13,412 nt of DNA, from NCBI GenBank assembly GCA_022565415.1, contig JAIUMT010000061.1:1-13412 (forward strand), in the 5' to 3' direction. This DNA comes from Balneolales bacterium (GTDB lineage: Bacteria; Bacteroidota; Rhodothermia; Balneolales; HLUCCA01). The translations under genes and the position numbers were made by a program. The notes below the pieces were generated by a model. It was not told the DNA's origin and ran no database searches. It saw nothing but the letters and a program-made list of their open reading frames with translations. This document shows, piece by piece, positions 1 to 5,519 of the stretch. Position 1 is the first letter of the stretch; every line of letters starts with the position of its first letter.

Positions 1-72
1 ATTTTCGGATTCGTAAATGGTCTGGCCATCATCATTTTTATGTCGCAGATAAACGAGTTCAAAACCTCGTAA
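1..72 (+). pseudogene. SulP transporter, upstream fragment ending at an in-frame TAA
   Basis: Frame 1 is open from the window edge and reads FGFVNGLAIIIFMSQINEF, a typical SulP membrane helix, then stops at TAA 70-72. The same frame resumes at once with GDWVAGTTLYTLAGLVF and runs into the transporter that ends at 1176. The stop therefore interrupts one continuous homologous protein without any frameshift. It lies in the short loop between two membrane helices. Either the gene is inactivated by a point nonsense mutation or the base call is wrong; the sequence alone cannot decide. Confidence 0.6.
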
Positions 73-129
73 GGCGATTGGGTAGCGGGAACTACCCTGT
101 ACACACTGGCCGGACTGGTATTCCTGACC

Positions 130-1176
130 ATGCTCATCATTTGGGGTCTGCCCAAAATCACCAAAGCTGTGCCTCCATCATTAGCCGCGATTTTAGTGGT
201 CTTCGGTGTGGTAGCGGCCTTTGGAATCGACACCCGAACCGTGGGCGACATTGCCTCAATCCAAGGTGGATTTCCGCCGTTTCATATTCCGATGGTACCA
301 TTTACCATGGAAACATTCATGCTGATTTTGCCCTATGCGGCGATTGTGGCAGCAGTTGGACTCATCGAGAGTTTGCTAACCCTCAATATTATTGATGAAA
401 TCACCGAAACACGCGGACGAAGTAACAAAGAAGCCGTAGCTCAGGGAGCAGGTAACATTTTATCCGGATTTTTCTCTGGGATGGGTGGTTGTGCCATGAT
501 TGGTCAGAGTTTGATCAACGTATCCTCCGGTTCTCGCACGCGGATTGCCGGAATTGTGGCAGCTGTGACTTTACTTATTTTCGTAATGTTTGGCGCCGGA
601 TTAGTAGAAATGCTTCCGATGGCCGCGCTGGTCGGACTTATGATCATGGTTGCCATTGGTACGTTTGAGTGGGCAAGTTTGCGAACCTTCACCAAAATGC
701 CCCCATCCGATATCTTCGTGATGGTGTTAGTGACTTTGGTAACGGTATTGCTTCATAACCTGGCGTTGGCTGTAATACTTGGGGTTATCATTGCGGCGCT
801 GGTATTTGCCTGGGACAACGCGAAGCGAATTCGTGCCCGGAAACACATCGATACCGAAGGCACGAAACACTATGAGATTTATGGTCCGTTGTTCTTTGGA
901 TCGGTTCAGGTATTCAACGAAAAGTTCGACATTCTGGATGATCCTGAGAAAATCGTGATTGATTTCAAAGAGAGTCGGGTTGTGGATATGTCGGCCATTG
1001 AAGCCTTGAATAAAATCACCGAGCGGTATCACAAGCAGGGCAAAAAAGTGTACCTGAAGCACCTCAGCAAGGATTGCCGCAAGCTATTGAAAAACGCCGA
1101 AGACATTATTGAGGTGAATGTGATGGAAGATCCGACGTATAAAGTGCTGGTTCCAGATAGTAAACTCACGAAGTAA
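130..1176 (+). CDS. SulP family inorganic anion transporter, C-terminal part with STAS domain
   Basis: This is the C-terminal half of a SulP (SLC26-like) inner-membrane anion permease, a family that moves sulfate, bicarbonate or similar anions. Counting from the Met at 130, residues 1-230 contain several hydrophobic helices and the conserved SulP stretch around 118-141 (GGCAMIGQSLINVSSGSRTR). Residues about 247-340 form the cytoplasmic STAS domain, with YGPLFFGSVQVF, IDFKES and VVDMSAIEAL. The first Met at 130 lies inside a membrane helix and is not a credible native start; the true frame extends left through the TAA at 70-72 to the window edge. Substrate cannot be told from the sequence. It looks like a host housekeeping gene flanking the island, possibly a pseudogene because of the stop. 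Confidence 0.85.
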   Translation: MLIIWGLPKITKAVPPSLAAILVVFGVVAAFGIDTRTVGDIASIQGGFPPFHIPMVPFTMETFMLILPYAAIVAAVGLIESLLTLNIIDEITETRGRSNKEAVAQGAGNILSGFFSGMGGCAMIGQSLINVSSGSRTRIAGIVAAVTLLIFVMFGAGLVEMLPMAALVGLMIMVAIGTFEWASLRTFTKMPPSDIFVMVLVTLVTVLLHNLALAVILGVIIAALVFAWDNAKRIRARKHIDTEGTKHYEIYGPLFFGSVQVFNEKFDILDDPEKIVIDFKESRVVDMSAIEALNKITERYHKQGKKVYLKHLSKDCRKLLKNAEDIIEVNVMEDPTYKVLVPDSKLTK

Positions 1177-1179
1177 TTT

Positions 1180-1302
1180 TTAAAGGCGATCCGTTCGCAT
1201 TCGGGCTGATGCGCGCTTCGCGTGTGTTGGCTTGAGGGAGTTCAGTTCACCCTTTCGGATGTCACAGGCCTGGCGAATACTATAAAGAAGTTCGTCTTTC
1301 AT
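1180..1302 (-). pseudogene. small 40-residue reading frame, possible antitoxin remnant
   Basis: An ATG at 1302 opens a 40-codon frame beginning MKDELLYSIRQACDIRKGEL and ending at TAA 1180-1182. The first twenty residues have the look of the N-terminal helix of HigA/XRE-type antitoxins, but no helix-turn-helix follows and the remainder is arginine-rich and unlike a folded domain. No Shine-Dalgarno is evident. It may be a decayed antitoxin fragment or a chance frame, and I cannot assign it firmly. Confidence 0.2.
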
Positions 1303-1559
1303 TTAATTGCTCCGCAACTAGGTCAATCCAAAATTTCAGTTGGTCCGACAAAATAGTAAATCAAGATAAAGTCATTAACGCAGTAAGAGCTGTGAAAATC
1401 GAGAATAAATATACTTGTCCAGAGTAGCAAGAAGTCGTATTTTTGAAATCTGTATTTAACCGATTTAGTTCTGAAATTTCAGCCTTGAGACATGATTTGA
1501 AATTTTCAAATTCAACTGAGGGTAACGATTATGAATTAATCGGATTGAAGACAACTATC
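1303..1559. other. gene-free stretch before the tRNA
   Basis: No convincing coding region is visible on either strand. The minus strand carries short open pieces (for example DQLKFWIDLVAEQLNERR, just upstream of the 40-codon frame) that could be remnants of a decayed gene. A small dyad, TTTGAAATTTTCAAA, lies at about 1496-1510. The tRNA promoter should be in the last 60 bases, but no unambiguous -35/-10 pair could be chosen. Confidence 0.4.
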
Positions 1560-1632
1560 GGGCCCATAGCTCAGCGGTTAGAGCAGTCGACTCATAATCG
1601 ATTGGTCGGGGGTTCAAATCCCTCTGGGCCCA
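1560..1632 (+). tRNA. tRNA with CAU anticodon, probably tRNA-Ile2 (lysidine), or elongator tRNA-Met
   Basis: A complete cloverleaf folds by eye. The acceptor stem GGGCCCA/TGGGCCC pairs perfectly, the D arm is TAGCTCAGCGGTTAGAGCA, and the anticodon stem GTCGA/TCGAT encloses loop CTCATAA with anticodon CAT. The T arm is GGGGG-TTCAAAT-CCCTC. The discriminator is A at 1632; the following bases are CTT, so CCA is not encoded and must be added after transcription. The body and the C4-G69 and C5-G68 pairs resemble bacterial tRNA-Ile2, in which TilS changes the wobble C to lysidine to read AUA. Elongator Met also has a CAU anticodon and cannot be excluded. Confidence 0.95.
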
Positions 1633-1645
1633 CTTTTTTGTAAGC

Positions 1646-1678
1646 AAAACGCCGTTTCTTTCACAGAAATGGCGTTTT
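1646..1678 (+). terminator. intrinsic terminator after the tRNA
   Basis: AAAACGCCGTTTCT pairs with AGAAATGGCGTTTT across loop TTCAC, giving a 14-bp stem with a single G-T wobble, 13 nt after the tRNA. The stem begins with four A and ends with four T, so it could act in both directions. It would terminate the tRNA transcript and may also insulate the minus-strand gene that ends at 1735. Confidence 0.8.
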
Positions 1679-1686
1679 CTGTTTAA

Positions 1687-1705
1687 TGGGGCCCCCTTTT
1701 GTAAG
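1687..1705 (+). repeat. imperfect copy of the tRNA 3' end and its flank
   Basis: TGGGGCCCCCTTTTGTAAG resembles TGGGCCCACTTTTTTGTAAG at 1625-1644, which spans the tRNA 3' end. Copies of a tRNA 3' end are a hallmark of integrative-element attachment sites. Here the match is short, gapped and partly made of a G/C palindrome, so it is only a candidate att-like remnant. Confidence 0.25.
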
Positions 1706-1734
1706 GCCCGTAAAGGCCGGTTTCATCTCATCTT

Positions 1735-3114
1735 CTAATCAACCTTGCTCTGATTAACTTTAAGAATCCAGAAACCTCTGGTTCCTCCTTTTCTTTCCAG
1801 TACTCCTCTCTCTTTTAGTGCATCTATGTGTCCTTGAGCGGCAGAAACATTTATACCAAGCTGTTTAGCAAGTTTCCGTTTACTTATCTTGTTGTTTCCT
1901 ATTATAATTTCAAGAATCTCTCTTTGCCTATCGGTAAGCTCATCTGTTGAGTTTCCACCTTCACCTATTGGACCACCTATTGGACCACCGATTGGACCAC
2001 CGATTGGACCACCTTCAGGAACCTTAAATATTGTAACCTGAATGCCACCGTCTTTTTCAATAATCTCAGGTTCAGGGAGTTGAGATTCTTTGCAAGCGTT
2101 AATAATCTTCAGTGTACCACGCCCCCAAGTATCAATATAACCCGCTTTGAAGCAGACGTCGGCAATTTTGGGATTTCTGGGCCTTGAGTTATGTTCCGAT
2201 TTCAAACTATCGATATCTAGTCCTTGGGGTAAAAGTCCTTCGTTCCAAATAGAAAGCTTATTATCAAAAATACGTATCTGGATTGCTGCACCCATGTAGG
2301 ATTTATGCACCAGGGCATTCAAGAGCATTTCACGAAGTGCTGCTACGGGGTATTCATCTTTTTCAACACGGTGCATTCCTACAAATTCAACGGGACGTGT
2401 CAGGAATTTATAATTGAGTTGTACCTGAACTTCATTAAGCAAATAAATAAGATTACCATCCAAAACCTCCTGAAATTTTAAATCCGAACTATCTGATCCG
2501 AATCGACCAATTTTCACTGTGATGTTGGGATAGAAGCGACCGGGGTCTTTTCCAAAAAGAATGATGGCAGCACGCTTTAGCTTGTCACCTTCAACCAATC
2601 GCAGTTTATCTAAAAACTGAACTGTTGATAAACCCGAAGTATCTGGTAACCGAGCTTGCAGTTTGCTGTCCTCAATGAACGTTTTGATGCTCTGCTTATC
2701 AATATCCGCAATGCTTGCTCCTGCTTCAATAACATCATCCCAGGTCTTTCCCGCTTTTTTGAGCAAAAACTCATTTAGTTCCATTCCGGTAAGTTCCATT
2801 TTGGCACTTCCAGAGCGGTAATAATATCGACCTCTCAGCGAAACCGGTACAGAGTAAGGATTAACCTTAATTTCAATAGACTTCTTCCCTGATGATTCTA
2901 GCAAATTGATGTCACAGATAATACCCATTGCATTTCGAATCTTATTGGGGATGTCCTCCAACAGCTTTTGATAATCAGACAAGCCGACCAAATTGCCCTT
3001 GTCGTCCTTACCGATATGAATAGTACCGCCAACAGCATTGGCAAAACCACATACCCATTTGAGGTAGTCATCGTGCCAGGATTGTTTCCATTCTATATTT
3101 TGACGTTCACTCAT
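1735..3114 (-). CDS. AlbA_2 (Schlafen-like) ATP-binding protein with C-terminal winged helix
   Basis: The 459-residue protein has the layout of the COG2865-type predicted transcriptional regulators. Residues 5-120 form an AlbA_2/Schlafen-like domain (IEWKQSW, FANAVGGTIHIGKDDKG, YYYRSGSAK). Residues about 250-365 form a GHKL-type ATPase fold with REMLLNALVHKSY at 261-273, NEG at 291 and GRG at 331. Residues 392-450 form a winged helix (LTDRQREILEII, KISKRKLAKQLGINVSAAQGHIDALKERG). The linker at 368-383 is four GGPI repeats. The family is known as DNA-binding regulators that are common in defence islands; target and ligand are unknown. The ATG at 3114 is the first in frame and directly precedes the conserved N-terminus. 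No Shine-Dalgarno is seen. It is transcribed alone, 380 bp downstream of the antitoxin gene. Confidence 0.88.
   Translation of the reverse strand: MSERQNIEWKQSWHDDYLKWVCGFANAVGGTIHIGKDDKGNLVGLSDYQKLLEDIPNKIRNAMGIICDINLLESSGKKSIEIKVNPYSVPVSLRGRYYYRSGSAKMELTGMELNEFLLKKAGKTWDDVIEAGASIADIDKQSIKTFIEDSKLQARLPDTSGLSTVQFLDKLRLVEGDKLKRAAIILFGKDPGRFYPNITVKIGRFGSDSSDLKFQEVLDGNLIYLLNEVQVQLNYKFLTRPVEFVGMHRVEKDEYPVAALREMLLNALVHKSYMGAAIQIRIFDNKLSIWNEGLLPQGLDIDSLKSEHNSRPRNPKIADVCFKAGYIDTWGRGTLKIINACKESQLPEPEIIEKDGGIQVTIFKVPEGGPIGGPIGGPIGGPIGEGGNSTDELTDRQREILEIIIGNNKISKRKLAKQLGINVSAAQGHIDALKERGVLERKGGTRGFWILKVNQSKVD
1964..2011. repeat. 12-bp tandem repeat, four copies, inside the AlbA_2 gene
   Basis: Four consecutive units of CC(T/G)ATTGGACCA encode GGPI on the minus strand. 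The period is a multiple of three, so copy-number change by slippage would lengthen or shorten the linker between the ATPase and the winged helix without shifting the frame. The third base of the unit varies between copies, so the array is not freshly expanded. Confidence 0.9.
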
Positions 3115-3160
3115 TGAAGCTTTTTAATAATGCTATTGATAGCTTAATTTCCCATTGAAT

Positions 3161-3300
3161 TCACGTGCTGAGATACTTCTCCTCATAGAAAGCAACCGAT
3201 TCTAGTAGGTCGATTTGCGCTTCACAGTTGTAATACAGGCGCGCTGCTTAATGAGAAGCTTCAGGGCAGAGGTTTCAATTTCGTTAAATGCGTTGGGCAT
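3161..3300 (-). pseudogene. broken short reading frame, unrecognised
   Basis: An ATG at 3300 opens MPNAFNEIETSALKLLIKQR and stops after 32 residues at 3202-3204. A neighbouring frame over the next bases reads LYYNCEAQIDLLESVAFY and ends at TGA 3161-3163. Joining the two at the run of GC near 3236-3241 would give one helical protein of about 45 residues. This could be a small gene broken by a frameshift, or chance. No family is recognised. Confidence 0.2.
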
Positions 3301-3357
3301 TTTTTTCGGTGTTCTGCAATTTAGTTTAATCTAATCCAAAAGCGTGAATATTGGTAA

Positions 3358-3477
3358 TTCGTTTTTGTGGTTGGAGGCTCTAGTGGCAAATGTGCCCAAG
3401 GAATAACTGGAGTATATACAGTAGATTTAAACAGAAAAGCCGCTTATGCTGGAAAATTCCTGCCAAAGGCACAATAG
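3358..3477 (+). pseudogene. orphan C-terminal fragment of an unidentified protein
   Basis: An open stretch of 39 codons without a start reads FVFVVGGSSGKCAQGITGVY and continues to TAG 3475-3477. Its balanced composition looks like the tail of a real protein rather than a shadow frame. It is cut on the left by TAA 3355-3357 and ends within the point where the abiEii start codons stop matching, so it may be foreign sequence brought in by the deletion. No family is recognised. Confidence 0.25.
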
Positions 3478-3503
3478 AGCCGCGGGTTTTCGTGAAGTTT
3501 CAT
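3444..3503 (-). pseudogene. abiEii toxin remnant, first codons only
   Basis: ATG 3503-3501 overlaps the TGA stop of the antitoxin gene (ATGA) and opens MKLHENPRLYCAFGRNFPA, then TAA. AbiEii/AbiGii nucleotidyltransferase toxins typically start exactly there, coupled to AbiEi, with a sequence like MKLHEN followed by about 250 residues. Only the first six to nine codons fit; after about 3480 the sequence is unrelated. The toxin gene therefore appears to have been deleted, leaving its start. This rests on a very short match plus the canonical overlap. Confidence 0.5.
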
Positions 3504-4225
3504 TCGAAATTCCAGGCTTTAGTAGTCGGAAGCAATTCCGTCACATTAAGTAACCGATACGTAGTGACCGGATTAAGTGAGGCTCGCAGAGGTTCTGCGA
3601 TATCAACTAAGCCAAGGACTTCGAGAATACTTCCAAGAAGTGCTCTGGTGGATGGTGGATACTTTTTGGCTAGTCGTACCATGTTGCGAATTTGCTCGTT
3701 ATCAAACTCGAAAATTAATGCTATACAGCGAGTTAGGGACCGCTCTAATCCTGAATCAGGAATAGTTTTAATAAATCGCAGTGCATCGAGAAGCTGTAAT
3801 TGTGGGATATTATCCTGCGTTATGGTATTCTTTTGTCTGACGAAGCGAACGGTGTACTTTCCACGCTTGAGTTCAGGGCTAATACCATTTCTTCCAATCT
3901 GAATGACATTACTCACTTGTGTTGATAGTCCGAGTTCGTTGTAGATACTTAATCCAGTAAGATATCCAATTGTTTTCCCGTCTTTTTCCAACAAGTCCTT
4001 AACCACCTGCTTTTGAGATGGCTGAAGTTCACCAAATGGTGTAATCTCTTGCTTGTAGAACTTACCCCTGCTCAGTTTGGCAATCTTGCCGGATGATGCC
4101 ATTCTATTCAGAGCTTTAATGATGGCTTCTCTCCTATTCACCTCACTATTAAAATCTTCATAGGTGAACACATACCCTTTGGGTAGTCGATCTATCTTAT
4201 ATGATATAAAATCAGTGGTTTTCAT
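3500..4225 (-). CDS. AbiEi-type antitoxin / DUF6088 transcriptional regulator
   Basis: The 241-residue protein matches the DUF6088/AbiEi family, the antitoxin of type IV toxin-antitoxin systems that also represses its own promoter. Counting from the Met at 4225, residues 1-60 form a winged helix (KIDRLPKGYVFTYEDF, ALNRMASSGKIAKLSRGKFYK), then PFGELQPSQKQVV and LGLSTQVSNVIQIG, family hallmarks, then an all-helical C-terminal part ending LLPTTKAWNFE. An in-frame ATG at 4270 exists, but it lies inside an inverted repeat that looks like the operator, and the family normally begins near MKTTDF, so 4225 is preferred. No Shine-Dalgarno helps the choice. The cognate AbiEii toxin is missing except for its first codons, so the antitoxin is an orphan that may survive as a regulator or anti-addiction gene. 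Confidence 0.8.
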   Translation of the reverse strand: MKTTDFISYKIDRLPKGYVFTYEDFNSEVNRREAIIKALNRMASSGKIAKLSRGKFYKQEITPFGELQPSQKQVVKDLLEKDGKTIGYLTGLSIYNELGLSTQVSNVIQIGRNGISPELKRGKYTVRFVRQKNTITQDNIPQLQLLDALRFIKTIPDSGLERSLTRCIALIFEFDNEQIRNMVRLAKKYPPSTRALLGSILEVLGLVDIAEPLRASLNPVTTYRLLNVTELLPTTKAWNFE

Positions 4226-4255
4226 GGAGTTCAAGTTACACGATGAAAACACAAT

Positions 4256-4285
4256 TGTCCAGTTTTTCATATAATTTACTGGACA
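4256..4285. promoter_or_regulatory. inverted repeat, likely operator of the abiEi-like gene
   Basis: TGTCCAGT (4256-4263) and ACTGGACA (4278-4285) are perfect 8-bp arms with centres 22 bp apart, close to two helical turns, as expected for a dimeric regulator. The site lies 30-60 bp upstream of the preferred start at 4225, in the promoter zone. AbiEi proteins are known to bind inverted repeats in their own promoters, so autoregulation is the natural inference. Confidence 0.5.
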
Positions 4286-4322
4286 TTTTAACCCTATGGG
4301 ATACTTTAAGACACAACATTTG

Positions 4323-4366
4323 TCCTATACCTGCGTTACAATTCCGATTGTAACGCAGGTATAGGA
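4323..4366. repeat. perfect 20-bp inverted repeat with 4-nt loop
   Basis: TCCTATACCTGCGTTACAAT is followed by TCCG and then by its exact reverse complement. No T run follows on either strand, and it lies between divergent genes, so a classic terminator is unlikely. It could be a high-affinity operator, a cruciform or RNA hairpin in the leader of the nuclease gene at 4546, or a small mobile-element remnant. Confidence 0.75.
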
Positions 4367-4369
4367 ATC

Positions 4370-4384
4370 AGCTTATGATAAGCT
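4370..4384. promoter_or_regulatory. short palindrome beside the long hairpin
   Basis: AGCTTAT-G-ATAAGCT is a perfect 7-bp dyad around one base, only 3 bp from the 20-bp hairpin and upstream of the gene at 4546. It is a candidate regulator site; function is unknown. Confidence 0.35.
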
Positions 4385-4442
4385 ATTAATATCTAGTCAT
4401 CCCCAGCTCTACCTCAGGTAATACCGCAAGTGCTTCACTCAA

Positions 4443-4466
4443 TAAGATGATGACGTGCACATCTTA
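4443..4466. promoter_or_regulatory. spaced inverted repeat upstream of the DUF5655 nuclease gene
   Basis: TAAGATG (4443-4449) and CATCTTA (4460-4466) form 7-bp arms with a 10-bp spacer, about 80 bp before the ATG at 4546. It is a plausible operator, though short dyads occur by chance in AT-rich DNA. Confidence 0.3.
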
Positions 4467-4545
4467 AGTTGTATAGTCGAATCAGAGGCAGTATTATGCC
4501 AAATAAATCTGGTTAACTCCAACGTCATCAACAAACTCATCCCGC

Positions 4546-5469
4546 ATGGCCGATATAAAACTATTTCGAGTAGCGCCCGGTAACACAAGCGAACTCAAAG
4601 GCAGCTCCTCACAGATGGAGAAGTCGTTACAAGCAACCATAGAGCGTGACCTGGTAACCTTTCTAGGGGTTCAGTTTCTAGCCACAGAATACGCAACTGG
4701 CGTAAATCATGGCGGACGCATCGACACACTCGGAATCGACGAAAACGGAAGTCCGGTAATCATCGAGTACAAACGTACCCTCAACGAAAACGTAATCAAT
4801 CAGGGGCTCTTTTATCTGGACTGGCTGATGGATCACAAAGCCGAATTCGAGTTACTCGTTCTGAAGTCATTTGGACAAACTCAGGCTGATAACATCGACT
4901 CGGGCCACCCTCGCCTGCTGTGCATCGCCGGAGATTTTACACGTTATGACGAATATGCGGTTAAGCAAATAAATAGGAATATAGAGCTTATTCGCTATAA
5001 AAAATTCGGAGAGGATCTTCTCATGCTGGAACTTGTGAACGTAACACAGGCGAGATCCAGTAATGGAGGCACAGCTTCAGGCGTTACCGAGACTCGTAGT
5101 GGAGGTATAGAATACAGAACTGTAACCAACAACATCGACGCAGCAAGCACCGAACTCAGAGACCTTTATCACCAGCTCCGCGACTTCCTTCTGGCACTCG
5201 GAGATGACGTTCAAGAAAAGACCCTCAAATATTATATCGCCTTCAAGCGCTTAAAGAACTTCGCCTGTGTGGAAGTGTATCCACAGAGCAACAAGATTCA
5301 GATCTACGTGAAGATCAATCCCGATGACATCACCCTGGAAAAAGGATTCACGCGTGATGTTCGCACCATCGGCCACTTCGGTACCGGTGATCTTGAGATA
5401 ACCATCCGTACCGAACAAGACTTACGACGAGCAGAGTCATTACTGTTGCAAAGCTATGAGGGTGGGTGA
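4546..5469 (+). CDS. PD-(D/E)xK nuclease-like protein with C-terminal DUF5655 domain
   Basis: The 307-residue protein has an N-terminal restriction-endonuclease-like domain (about residues 25-150). Visible catalytic pattern: GRID with D60, then IIEYK with E74 and K76, preceded by a conserved Glu in the first helix (ATIERDL) and followed by NQGLFYLDWL; this is the NucS/Mrr-like arrangement. Residues about 168-195 are a Ser/Gly/Thr-rich linker. Residues about 200-305 match DUF5655 (LYHQLRDFLLALGDD, YYIAFKRLKNFACVEVYP, FTRDVRTIGHFGTGDLEITI). It is expected to cut DNA in the cytoplasm; specificity is unknown. It is divergent from the antitoxin gene and converges on the BREX-linked operon with only 50 bp between stops. 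The ATG at 4546 directly precedes the conserved N-terminus; no Shine-Dalgarno is visible. Confidence 0.8.
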   Translation: MADIKLFRVAPGNTSELKGSSSQMEKSLQATIERDLVTFLGVQFLATEYATGVNHGGRIDTLGIDENGSPVIIEYKRTLNENVINQGLFYLDWLMDHKAEFELLVLKSFGQTQADNIDSGHPRLLCIAGDFTRYDEYAVKQINRNIELIRYKKFGEDLLMLELVNVTQARSSNGGTASGVTETRSGGIEYRTVTNNIDAASTELRDLYHQLRDFLLALGDDVQEKTLKYYIAFKRLKNFACVEVYPQSNKIQIYVKINPDDITLEKGFTRDVRTIGHFGTGDLEITIRTEQDLRRAESLLLQSYEGG

Positions 5470-5519
5470 GATAGTAAAATTATCGTTGCAAATAAAGCCC
5501 ATTATAATTTAAAGTATCC

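Noticed and set aside
727..1062. 111-codon minus-strand frame in the transporter
   Set aside because: It is antisense to the STAS domain and adjoining membrane helices of a well-supported SulP gene.
1203..1235. GC-rich hairpin-like ATGCGCG-CTT-CGCGTGT after the SulP stop
   Set aside because: The stem needs two wobble pairs, has a 3-nt loop and no T run, so it is not a supportable terminator.
1443..1643. 66-codon frame across the tRNA
   Set aside because: It overlaps the whole tRNA gene and its C-terminal half is simply translated tRNA sequence.
3390..3902. 170-codon plus-strand reading frame
   Set aside because: It lies mostly antisense to the antitoxin gene, whose protein has clear family motifs; its own translation is Ser/Arg-rich without domain character.
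5470..5519. Possible terminator between the two convergent genes
   Set aside because: The 50-bp gap is AT-rich, but no stem with adequate pairing could be found.
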